A stretch of DNA of 64,000 nt from Akkermansiaceae bacterium UBA1315 (lineage in GTDB: Bacteria; Verrucomicrobiota; Verrucomicrobiia; Verrucomicrobiales; Akkermansiaceae): assembly GCA_002307065.1 (NCBI GenBank), contig DBTN01000009.1:1-64000 (forward strand), given 5' to 3'. A model generated the notes under the pieces. That model worked only from the letters and a program-made list of their open reading frames with translations, was not told the DNA's origin and searched no databases. The translations under genes and the position numbers were made by a program. Shown here one piece after another: positions 35,334 to 42,738 of this stretch; the stretch's first letter is position 1; the number at the start of each line of letters is the position of its first letter.

Positions 35334-35960
35334 ATGAGCACCGCGAAGCCAAAAAAAACCTCAACTGGAGGCGCAAGTGGGAAAACCCGACGGCGTTTGA
35401 TCGAGGCAGCGCGCGCGGAATTCAGCACCAAAGGCATTGAATGCGCCACCACCCGGGGCATCGCTGACCGCGCCGATTGCAATGAAGTGACGCTTTTCCG
35501 AAACTTCGAGTCGAAGGAAAAACTGCTCGCCGCAGTGGTGCAGGAAACGTCGGATGAGTTTCGGCTTTTATGCAATTGCCCGAAAACGATGTGCGGCGAT
35601 TTGAGAACCGATCTGACCCGTTTCGCCGTGGCTTATAACGAATCGCTGGAGCGGTGCGAAGGCATGACTCGCGTCTTAATCGGTGAAGGAAGGCGCCGCC
35701 CGACCTTGGTCAAAGAGCTGATCGGGGATGTGATGGAGCCCTTCCACCACAGCCTTTCCTCTTATTTTGAATCGCAGATCAACGTTGGAAGAATTCGTGG
35801 CGACGTGCGGCCGATCGCGATCGCGGAATTGCTGACGGCGACTTTGATGGCCGGCTTGTTGCGAAGGACTTCGGAGCTGTCCGAATTGACTCGTGAAGAA
35901 TGGATTTCCGAAACGATCGATTTGACCGTGCGCGCGATCGAAGCTCGTCCCACAGCCTGA
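35334..35960 (+). CDS. TetR-family transcriptional regulator
   Basis: A 208-residue TetR repressor. The N-terminal DNA-binding domain is typical: RRRLIEAARAEFSTKGIECATTRGIADRADCNEVTLFRNFESKEKLL (in parts, ~18-64) with the helix-turn-helix at ~40-60. The C-terminal helical domain is ligand-specific and not assignable. Position opposite an efflux channel across a perfect inverted repeat suggests drug- or metabolite-responsive control of that gene and of itself. Confidence 0.92.
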   Translation: MSTAKPKKTSTGGASGKTRRRLIEAARAEFSTKGIECATTRGIADRADCNEVTLFRNFESKEKLLAAVVQETSDEFRLLCNCPKTMCGDLRTDLTRFAVAYNESLERCEGMTRVLIGEGRRRPTLVKELIGDVMEPFHHSLSSYFESQINVGRIRGDVRPIAIAELLTATLMAGLLRRTSELSELTREEWISETIDLTVRAIEARPTA

Positions 35961-36020
35961 TTTCCCATTGATTCCGCAAGGATATCGGCGATGTTGGGCA
36001 GAACCCCAAAACCCAATTCG

Positions 36021-36548
36021 ATGCGTGCCATTTTGATTTTATTTGCGGGCGGAATCTTCGCCCAAGCCCAACCGGCGGCCACTGGCTCACCGGCTCAACG
36101 AGCGGAAGTGCTTTTTGCTCAAGGTGTCGCTGCTGAGAAAGCAGGCGATCCGGCTGCCGCAGAAGCCGCTTTCGCCGCCGCACTGAAGGCGAATCCGAAT
36201 CACGCCCAAGCCCGGTTTCGACTGGGCGAAATCAAAATCCATGGCGAGACGATTTCGAAAAAAGGCCGCGAGGCGAAATTTGGCCAAACCGTCATCCCGG
36301 ATTTCCAACTGGAAGGCGCGACGTTGCGAGAATCATTGGACGCTTTAAGCATGGCGATGGAAAAAGCTTCAAACGGTGAGGAAACACCGAACTTCATCAT
36401 CGAAGACCCGGGAAGCGCACTGGCGAACGCCAAAGTCTCATTGCAACTGAAAGCCATTCCCGCCCGCGGCATCCTCGACTACATTTTGACCCAAGCTCAC
36501 GCAAAGGCTCGCCATGACGAACACGCGATCGTCATCTTACCGCGGTGA
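36021..36548 (+). CDS. Exported TPR protein with STN-like domain
   Basis: A 175-residue exported protein. ATG at 36021 gives a signal peptide (RAILILFAGGIFAQAQP). Residues ~29-75 hold one to two TPR-like helices (AEVLFAQGVAAEKAGDPAAAEAAF, in parts). Residues ~88-175 (ATLRESLDALSMAMEKASN, KVSLQLKAIPARGILDYILTQA, DEHAIVIL) resemble the secretin/TonB short N-terminal fold seen in many Verrucomicrobia and Planctomycetes exported proteins. Its stop overlaps the menH start (GTGA). A role in menaquinone synthesis is not implied by its domains. Confidence 0.72.
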   Translation: MRAILILFAGGIFAQAQPAATGSPAQRAEVLFAQGVAAEKAGDPAAAEAAFAAALKANPNHAQARFRLGEIKIHGETISKKGREAKFGQTVIPDFQLEGATLRESLDALSMAMEKASNGEETPNFIIEDPGSALANAKVSLQLKAIPARGILDYILTQAHAKARHDEHAIVILPR

Positions 36549-37339
36549 TCCAATTTTCCAAAGTCGCTGATGAATCCCGTGGCGCGGGTCCGATGGAATG
36601 CTGGTGCCTTCACGGCGCGGTCGGCGTCGCGGCGGATTGGCGGGAATTTTCGAAAAATGCGGCAGCTTCCGCCATCGCGACGCGAGCGGTGGATTTGTGG
36701 CGATTTCTCGAATGCGCTCCGATGCCGCTGCACGATTTTGGCAAAGCTCTGAACGCCGAAGCAGGTGGCGAAGTGAAACGCGGCGTCGGTCGCGCGCTGC
36801 TCGGCTACTCGATGGGCGCGCGGATGGCCCTGCATGCGCTGGCGGAACCAAACCACCCGTGGCAGGCAGCGGTGATCGTTTCCGGACATCCCGGTTTGGA
36901 AAATGAAAGCGACCGGTCGTCACGCCGCACGGCCGACGCGGAGTGGGGGACCCGCGCTTTTACCGCCAGTTGGAACGACTTTCTGCGCGACTGGAACGCG
37001 CAACCGGTTTTGGGAAAAACAATGATCCGCGACGATGCTGCGATGACTCGTCTGGCAAACCGCCGTCAAGAAATCGCCCGCAGCTTCATCGATTGGTCAT
37101 TAGGAAATCAGGAACCGCTGTGGAACCGGTTAGCCGGTATCCAGATACCGGTTTTGTGGATCGCCGGTGAGAACGATGAAAAATTCCGTTCGATCGCCGA
37201 ACGCGCGGTCCGACTTTTGCCAAAGGCGAAATTGGCCATCGCGCCCGGAACCGGTCACCGCGTGCCGTGGGAAGCGCCGGAATGGTTTGCGCAGCAGGTG
37301 ACGCATTTTCTCAAAACCGGCGACTCGGATTTTTCGTAA
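36545..37339 (+). CDS. menH: Alpha/beta hydrolase, likely MenH (SHCHC synthase)
   Basis: A 264-residue alpha/beta hydrolase. The nucleophile elbow is [15 protein letters not shown] (Ser ~89), the oxyanion stretch is WCLHGAVG near the start, and the C-terminal catalytic His lies in GTGHRVPWE with Asp in GENDEKF. The fold and the GYSMGAR elbow match MenH, which eliminates pyruvate to form SHCHC in menaquinone synthesis. Adjacent menB, menA, menC and menE support this. It starts at GTG 36545, overlapping the previous stop. menD and menF are not in the window. Confidence 0.82.
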   Translation: MIQFSKVADESRGAGPMECWCLHGAVGVAADWREFSKNAAASAIATRAVDLWRFLECAPMPLHDFGKALNAEAGGEVKRGVGRALLGYSMGARMALHALAEPNHPWQAAVIVSGHPGLENESDRSSRRTADAEWGTRAFTASWNDFLRDWNAQPVLGKTMIRDDAAMTRLANRRQEIARSFIDWSLGNQEPLWNRLAGIQIPVLWIAGENDEKFRSIAERAVRLLPKAKLAIAPGTGHRVPWEAPEWFAQQVTHFLKTGDSDFS

Positions 37340-37379
37340 AGGTTGCGGCGAGTCATCGGATCGTCCAGAGTGCCGCGCC

Positions 37380-38195
37380 ATGTGGACATCGATGCGTGAG
37401 TTTGAGGACATCCGTTACGAAACGACGGATGAAGGTAGCATTGCGAAAATCACCATCAACCGCCCGGAAGTGCGAAACGCGTTTCGTCCAAAGACGGTGA
37501 AAGAGCTGCTCGTCGCCTTCGATCTCGCGCACGAAGATCCGAAAGTCGGTGCGATCATCCTCACCGGTGAGGGCGATCTCGCGTTCTGCTCCGGCGGCGA
37601 TCAGAAAGTCCGCGGCCACGCCGGCTACATTGGCGAAGACGGAATCCCACGGCTCAACGTGCTCGACCTGCAGAAAAAAATCCGCTCCTTGCCTAAACCG
37701 GTCGTCGCCATGGTCGCCGGTTACGCCATCGGTGGAGGTCACGTTTTACATATCGTCTGCGACCTTACCATTGCCGCCGACAACGCCCGTTTCGGCCAAA
37801 CCGGTCCAAAAGTCGGATCGTTCGACGGTGGCCTTGGATCCAGCTACCTCGCCCGCATCGTCGGCCAGAAAAAAGCCCGCGAAATCTGGTACCTCTGCCG
37901 CCAATACGACGCCCAACAAGCGCTCGAAATGGGCCTGGTCAACACCGTCGTCCCCCTCGCCGAGCTCGAAAAAGAAACGCTGCAATGGTGCCGCGAAATG
38001 CTCGCCCATTCACCGCTCGCCCTGCGCTGCCTCAAATCCGCCCTCAATGCCGATTGCGACGGCCAAATGGGCCTGCTCGACCTCGCCGGAAACGCGACTT
38101 TGCTCTACTACATGAGCGAAGAAGGCCGCGAAGGAAAACAAGCGTTCCTCGAAAAACGTACCCCGGATTTCACGAAATTTCCGAGGGTCCCGTGA
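37380..38195 (+). CDS. menB: 1,4-dihydroxy-2-naphthoyl-CoA synthase
   Basis: MenB closes the second ring of menaquinone by converting o-succinylbenzoyl-CoA to dihydroxynaphthoyl-CoA. The 271-residue crotonase-fold protein has the family's [32 protein letters not shown] (oxyanion Gly) and the MenB-specific [18 protein letters not shown] (in parts) with a Ser/Asp near the active site. It follows menH after 40 bases. The next 1.4 kb is a toxin-antitoxin island before menA. Confidence 0.97.
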   Translation: MWTSMREFEDIRYETTDEGSIAKITINRPEVRNAFRPKTVKELLVAFDLAHEDPKVGAIILTGEGDLAFCSGGDQKVRGHAGYIGEDGIPRLNVLDLQKKIRSLPKPVVAMVAGYAIGGGHVLHIVCDLTIAADNARFGQTGPKVGSFDGGLGSSYLARIVGQKKAREIWYLCRQYDAQQALEMGLVNTVVPLAELEKETLQWCREMLAHSPLALRCLKSALNADCDGQMGLLDLAGNATLLYYMSEEGREGKQAFLEKRTPDFTKFPRVP

Positions 38196-38245
38196 GAATG
38201 GATTCCTCAAGATTTCCCGATCAAAATTGATAAACTCGATGCATG

Positions 38246-38258
38246 ATGCACCGTGCAT
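38246..38258. promoter_or_regulatory. Palindrome before first antitoxin gene
   Basis: ATGCA-CCG-TGCAT is a perfect 5-bp inverted repeat directly before the ATG at 38261, within a TGCATG-rich stretch (38241-38262). Such sites are usual autoregulatory targets of VapB-type antitoxins. It could also overlap alternative starts at 38243 and 38246. Confidence 0.45.
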
Positions 38259-38260
38259 GC

Positions 38261-38500
38261 ATGGCGAAGAAGACGATTTCTATCGACATGGAAGCCTACC
38301 GGCGGTTGTCGGCTGCGCGGAAAGAGGCTAACGAATCATTTTTCCAAGTCATCAAGCGTGCGGTCTGGCGCGAGGAAGGAAAAACTTGCGGCGCCTTGGT
38401 GGCCGCTCTGCCCAGAATGGATACCGTCGACGACGAGGTTCTGGAAATTCTCGAACTCGCCCAACACACCGATCTCCCCCCTGATAATCCCTGGAAATGA
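38261..38500 (+). CDS. VapB-type antitoxin, ribbon-helix-helix
   Basis: A 79-residue small protein. The N-terminal ~40 residues look like a ribbon-helix-helix DNA-binding fold (KTISIDMEAYRRLSAARKEANESF, in parts), and the acidic C-terminal part (DTVDDEVLEILELAQHTDL) would neutralise a toxin. Its stop overlaps the toxin start by four bases (ATGA at 38497). I chose ATG 38261; ATGs at 38243 and 38246 are in frame. The gene is intact although its toxin is broken. Confidence 0.75.
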   Translation: MAKKTISIDMEAYRRLSAARKEANESFFQVIKRAVWREEGKTCGALVAALPRMDTVDDEVLEILELAQHTDLPPDNPWK

Positions 38501-38892
38501 CCGAGCGCTTTCTTTTCGATACCTGCTTTCTCATCGATCTGGAGCGGGAAATGAAACGCGGTCCCGGTGCGGCTCACCGGTTTTTGATCGATCATCAAAA
38601 TTCGCGCGCCTGCCTGACCTGGACCATCGCCGGAGAATTCGCCGAAGGTTTCGGAGACATCAGCCATCCTGCTTGGCCGCCATGCTGGACCGGTTTGAAA
38701 TTTTGGAGACAGATCGGGAAACCGCCCGCCACTACACCGTGAGGACCGGTTTTTTTAGGGAAACGCAACGAGCTCGTTGGCACGAATGACCTCTGGATCA
38801 CCGCCGCCGCTCTGGCACACGGGCTTCCTCTCGTGACGCGGAACGCATCTCATTTCCAACGAATTCCGCATCTCGCGGTGATCACGTATTGA
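38497..38892 (+). pseudogene. Frameshifted VapC-type PIN toxin
   Basis: A PIN-domain ribonuclease toxin split over two frames. The first part (38497 to ~38680) has FLFDTCFLIDLE with the first catalytic Asp and TIAGEFAEGFGD. The reading then continues in another frame (LAAMLDRFEILETDRETARHY), and from ~38758 returns to the first frame as VGTNDLWITAAALAHGLPLVTRN, carrying the last catalytic Asp, to a stop at 38892. Two compensating indels are implied; the second sits beside a run of seven T (38750-38756). Unless these are sequence errors, the toxin is inactive. Confidence 0.75.
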
Positions 38893-38910
38893 GAACGTTT
38901 TTCTTGAATT

Positions 38911-38928
38911 TTCCCATAAATATGGGAA
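38911..38928. promoter_or_regulatory. Perfect inverted repeat before second antitoxin gene
   Basis: TTCCCATA-AA-TATGGGAA is a perfect 8-bp inverted repeat ten bases before the antitoxin ATG at 38938. It is the likely operator through which the VapB/VapC complex represses its own operon. Confidence 0.6.
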
Positions 38929-38937
38929 CCTCCTTTC

Positions 38938-39192
38938 ATGAAAACTACGCTTGAGATTCCGGATGAGACCTTTCATCAGGCAAAGGTCCAGGCGGCGTTG
39001 CAGAATATTCCTTTGCGGCAATTCGTGACGGAAGCGGTGGAGGAAAAACTGGCTAAGCCCACTGAACGTTTCGCGACCCCTGCTTGGATGGCGGGCTTCG
39101 GAGGCTTAGCCGATCTCGCTGATGAATCGCGGAGGTTGATGGCGCTGGTTGAGGAAGAATTTGAATCCCTCGATTCCGAAAACGAGGCATGA
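38938..39192 (+). CDS. VapB-type antitoxin
   Basis: An 84-residue antitoxin. The N-terminus MKTTLEIPDETFHQAKVQAA (in parts) is a ribbon-helix-helix DNA-binding fold; the C-terminal half is acidic (LADLADESRRLMALVEEEFESLDSENEA, in parts) and would bind the toxin. Its stop overlaps the toxin start (ATGA, 39189), and a perfect inverted repeat lies just upstream, which together define a standard self-regulated module. Confidence 0.85.
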   Translation: MKTTLEIPDETFHQAKVQAALQNIPLRQFVTEAVEEKLAKPTERFATPAWMAGFGGLADLADESRRLMALVEEEFESLDSENEA

Positions 39193-39566
39193 TTCTCGAC
39201 ACTAACGCGCTTTCGGCGTGGGCGGATGGAAATCCAGAATGTCGGGATGCCTTTTTGTCCGCCCAGCGTCTTGTCGTGCCGGTCATCGTACTGGGGGAAT
39301 ATTTGTCCGGCATCCGCCAATCGAAATACCGTCGTCGTTACGAGGAGTGGCTCGTCTCCAATCTGCCGCTGGCGGAAATTGCACAAGTTACGGCGAGCAC
39401 TTCCGGCATCTATTCCGATATCCGTCTGTTACTAAAATCGAACGGAACCCCGATTCCCTCCAACGACCTATGGATTGCAGCAATCACTCTCGAAAATCGG
39501 TTGCCCTTGCTGAGCAACGACAGCCATTTCGATCTCGTTCCTGGAATCAAGCGCATCGCTTTCTGA
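39189..39566 (+). CDS. VapC-type PIN-domain toxin
   Basis: A 125-residue PIN-domain endoribonuclease, expected to cleave RNA when not bound by its antitoxin. The acidic catalytic residues are all present: MILDTNALSAW (Asp 4), VLGEYLSGI (Glu ~37) and SNDLWIAAITLE (Asp ~93), followed by LLSNDSHF. It overlaps the antitoxin gene by four bases. menA follows 45 bases later on the same strand, so this module separates menB from menA. Confidence 0.88.
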   Translation: MILDTNALSAWADGNPECRDAFLSAQRLVVPVIVLGEYLSGIRQSKYRRRYEEWLVSNLPLAEIAQVTASTSGIYSDIRLLLKSNGTPIPSNDLWIAAITLENRLPLLSNDSHFDLVPGIKRIAF

Positions 39567-39611
39567 TTCCGTTGCAAATAATTTGATGTCGATTGGTAGC
39601 GGAAGACCGGT

Positions 39612-40517
39612 TTGACTGAACGTGTGACCGGTTCTTCTGTGAAATCCATTCTCCTTGCTTCGCGACCGAAGACTTTGCCAGCGGCCATCGTCCCGGTATG
39701 GGCGGGGTGTGTGTTGGCTTGGAAATTGACCGGTTTGTTCGATCTTTGGCTGGCGATTTGTACGCTGGGCGGGGCGATCGCGATTCAGATTGCGACGAAT
39801 TTTTTCAACGATGCGATCGATTCGAAAAAAGGCGCGGACACGGCAAACCGGTTGGGCCCGGTTCGGGTAACGGCGAGCGGCCTGATGTCGCAAAAGGCGG
39901 TGCTGGGTTGGGGTACGGGATTTCTAGTAATTGCGGTGATTTTCGGAACCTTTCTTTTCCAAGAACGCGGGTGGCCGATTTTGGCGATTGGGATTCCATC
40001 GTTGTTTTTGGCTTACGGATATACCGGTGGGCCGTTTCCGTTGGCGTATCGCGGGATGGGGGAAATTTTCGTGATTTTGTTTTTTGGTTTTGTCGCGGTG
40101 GCTGGGACGGTTTTTATCCAGACTGGTGGCTGGCCGCGTGAGGCGTTGTTGCTGGGATTGCAGATCGGTCTGCTGTCGGCGGTTTTGATTTCGATCAACA
40201 ATTTGCGGGACCGCGAGGAAGATGCCACCACCGGTAAGCGGACTTTGGCTGTCCGCTGCGGGCCGAAATTCGCGGTGGCGGTGATCTGGCTGGAGGTGAA
40301 GATCGCGGCGTTCGCCGGCTTGGGCTGGGTCGCGCTCGGTCATCCGACGTTGGCCATCGCAGGCGCGCCGGTTTTGCTGCTGGGGCTGCGGATTATTTGG
40401 GGCGTGCTGACGTTTCCACCCGGTCCTGCGTTCAATCGATTGCTCGCTTTTGGCGCAGTTCAATTGATCTTATTCGCCGCTGCCTTTCATTTCGCCGCGA
40501 CGATCCAACTTCCCTGA
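39612..40517 (+). CDS. menA: 1,4-dihydroxy-2-naphthoate polyprenyltransferase
   Basis: MenA attaches the polyprenyl chain to dihydroxynaphthoate at the inner membrane. This 301-residue UbiA-family protein has eight to nine hydrophobic segments and both Asp-rich motifs: NFFNDAIDSKKGAD near 58-71 and NNLRDREEDATTGKRTL near 197-213. The opening ASRPKTLPAAIVPVWAG is typical. It starts at TTG 39612; GTG 39624 is possible. menC follows after one base. Confidence 0.95.
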   Translation: MTERVTGSSVKSILLASRPKTLPAAIVPVWAGCVLAWKLTGLFDLWLAICTLGGAIAIQIATNFFNDAIDSKKGADTANRLGPVRVTASGLMSQKAVLGWGTGFLVIAVIFGTFLFQERGWPILAIGIPSLFLAYGYTGGPFPLAYRGMGEIFVILFFGFVAVAGTVFIQTGGWPREALLLGLQIGLLSAVLISINNLRDREEDATTGKRTLAVRCGPKFAVAVIWLEVKIAAFAGLGWVALGHPTLAIAGAPVLLLGLRIIWGVLTFPPGPAFNRLLAFGAVQLILFAAAFHFAATIQLP

Positions 40518-40518
40518 C

Positions 40519-41487
40519 ATGCTTTCTCTTCAACAAAAACCGCTGATTTCCCGCTACCGCCTCAAGAGCCGGGGAATGCTGAATTCCATTTCGAATCGTC
40601 GTGAATTCGAGGGTGCGCTCATTCAAATCGACGGCGGCTACGGGTGCATCCATCCCTGGCCGGAACTGGGAGATCCACCGTTGGAAAAATGCCTCACCGA
40701 CCTCGCAGGCAACCGCTACTGGCCGATCGTCAGGCGTGCGGTGCGATGCGCGATTTTTGATGCGGCGGCACGGAGCCTAAACGAATCGTTGTTCGATGAA
40801 ATGGAGATTCCGGAAAGTCATGCGACACTTCCGGAAACGGACAGCGCCCATGTCGCGCTCGCCGTCGAAGCGGGATTTTCCATCATCAAACTGAAAACCG
40901 GTCGCAATCTGGCGAAGGAAACGAAGTTTCTGGAATCGATGATCGAGGCCTATCCCGCGCTGAAATGGCGGCTGGATTTTAATGAGGTTCTGAGTCCGGG
41001 TGAAGCTTTGGAATTTCTTTCGGGCCTCTCGGAAAAGGCACGGGCGGCACTGGATTTCGTCGAAGATCCTTGTCCGTTTTCTGAAAACGTTTGGAAGGAT
41101 TTGTATCGCCGCACGCGAGTGCCATTGGCCGTCGACCATGAAGCTGGCCCGCAAAGCGCCGGAGCGCAGGTGATGGTGATCAAGCCCGCGGTGGACGAGC
41201 CATTTCTGTTAGGCGAATCGGCGATGGGATTTCAGCAGCGCGTGATCCTGACGAGTTATATGGATCATCCGTTCGGGCAAAGTTTCGCGGCGTGGGAAGC
41301 GGCGCGCTTGGAATTGGAATTCCCCGGTTTGGTCGGCGTTTGCGGATTGCAGACACATCACCTTTTCGAAAAAAGCGAGTTCACCGAAGCGCTCGGGCCG
41401 TGGTCGCCGAAGTTTAAGGTCCCGGCGGGAACCGGTTTGGGATTTGATGATTATCTCGATGCCTTGCCATGGACCCGATTGTATTAG
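40519..41487 (+). CDS. menC: o-succinylbenzoate synthase
   Basis: MenC dehydrates SHCHC to o-succinylbenzoate. This 322-residue enolase-superfamily protein has the catalytic Lys in IIKLKTGRN (~133), metal ligands in RLDFNE and FVEDP (~160-186) and a second Lys in VMVIKPAVD (~223). The N-terminal capping domain begins KPLISRYRLKSRG. It starts one base after menA and overlaps menE by 19 bases, a tightly packed operon. Confidence 0.92.
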   Translation: MLSLQQKPLISRYRLKSRGMLNSISNRREFEGALIQIDGGYGCIHPWPELGDPPLEKCLTDLAGNRYWPIVRRAVRCAIFDAAARSLNESLFDEMEIPESHATLPETDSAHVALAVEAGFSIIKLKTGRNLAKETKFLESMIEAYPALKWRLDFNEVLSPGEALEFLSGLSEKARAALDFVEDPCPFSENVWKDLYRRTRVPLAVDHEAGPQSAGAQVMVIKPAVDEPFLLGESAMGFQQRVILTSYMDHPFGQSFAAWEAARLELEFPGLVGVCGLQTHHLFEKSEFTEALGPWSPKFKVPAGTGLGFDDYLDALPWTRLY

Positions 41488-42584
41488 CCGATCCGGTTTT
41501 TTGGACGAGCGCCCGGCCGTTTGCTCCGGCGGGATGGGCCGGAGAAATGCCGGAGGATCCACGGCTGGACGGCCATGTGCTTTTTGAAACATCGGGCAGC
41601 TCGGGGAAACCCAAATGGATCGCGTTGTCGAAAAACGCGCTGCTGCTTTCCGCCGCCGCGGTGAATCGGCATTTAAACGTGACGGAAGATTCCTCCTGGG
41701 GTTTGGCGTTGCCCTTGCACCACGTCGGCGGTTTCGGTGTCGCAGCGCGGGCATTTGAGGCTGCCTGTGAAATGCAATCGTTCAGCAAACGTTGGGATCC
41801 GGCTGCGTTTCGGGATTGGCTGGAAAAAACGCGCGTCACCCATACGTCGCTCGTGCCGACGCAAGTGCACGATCTCGTCACCACCAAACGGAGAGCCCCG
41901 GGTTCACTTACTGCGATCGTCGTAGGTGGCGGACATCTCGATGAGGCGACCGGTCGTGCCGCGCGCGATCTCGGCTGGCCGGTGCTGGCGAGTTACGGAA
42001 TGACCGAGGCAGGTTCTCAAATCGCGACCCAGGGACTTGAGCAACTGGAAACGCCGTATCGTTCCGCGCCGATTCCGCTTTTGCCGATTTGGAAGGCGAA
42101 GGTTTCCGAAGATCAGATTTTACAAATTTCGGGACCGGCCCTGTTTTCCGGAACCCTGATGGGCGAGGCGGGATGTTGGAAATTTTCTCCGCGTGAAACC
42201 GAATGGCATCGAACATCTGACCGAGTGGTTTTGGAAAACCGTGAACTTTCACCCAGAGGCCGCGCGGATTCCTTGGTGAAAGTTTTGGGCGAATTGGTGG
42301 ACCCGGAATCCATCGAGCACGAGCTGCTCGTCCTTTCCCGCGGACGACTAAAACCGGGCGATTTTGCGGTCGCCGCCGTGCCGGACGAGCGGGCGGAACA
42401 TCGGTTGATACCGGTTTTCGACGCGCGCTGTGGCCCTGCACAAGTCTTTGAAATTCTGGCAAATTACCAAAAAGAAGCCCTGGGATATCGGCGCTTAGCC
42501 GAACCGGTTTTTTGGGAAAAATTGCCACGAAGTCCTTTGGGGAAAATTCTGCGAGCGCAGATTCGCGAACGGTTGAAGAGTTAG
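41469..42584 (+). CDS. menE: o-succinylbenzoate-CoA ligase
   Basis: MenE activates o-succinylbenzoate with ATP and CoA. The 371-residue ANL-family enzyme has the P-loop FETSGSSGKPK (~38-48), SYGMTEAGSQ, the DRVVLE and RGRADSLVKVLGELVDPESIE (in parts) hinge motifs, and the C-terminal catalytic Lys in SPLGKILR. It is at the short end of the family. It overlaps menC by 19 bases. A small hairpin with a T-run lies 60 bases after the stop. Confidence 0.93.
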   Translation: MDPIVLADPVFWTSARPFAPAGWAGEMPEDPRLDGHVLFETSGSSGKPKWIALSKNALLLSAAAVNRHLNVTEDSSWGLALPLHHVGGFGVAARAFEAACEMQSFSKRWDPAAFRDWLEKTRVTHTSLVPTQVHDLVTTKRRAPGSLTAIVVGGGHLDEATGRAARDLGWPVLASYGMTEAGSQIATQGLEQLETPYRSAPIPLLPIWKAKVSEDQILQISGPALFSGTLMGEAGCWKFSPRETEWHRTSDRVVLENRELSPRGRADSLVKVLGELVDPESIEHELLVLSRGRLKPGDFAVAAVPDERAEHRLIPVFDARCGPAQVFEILANYQKEALGYRRLAEPVFWEKLPRSPLGKILRAQIRERLKS

Positions 42585-42644
42585 ATTGCGTTTTTGCGAG
42601 AATTCGCGATGATCAGTACATCTTGATTAAAAGTGGTATCAAGC

Positions 42645-42665
42645 AGCCACCTTTGGTGGATTTTT
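42645..42665 (+). terminator. Short hairpin terminator after menE
   Basis: CCACC-TTT-GGTGG (42647-42659) is followed by ATTTTT. The stem has only five pairs, but position 60 bases after menE and the T-run fit termination of the men operon. Confidence 0.5.
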
Positions 42666-42738
42666 GCGGCAACCGGCGGCGGGCCGGTCGACCGCACCCC
42701 GTTACCCGCCATGTTTGCGATAACATCGAACCCCAACC

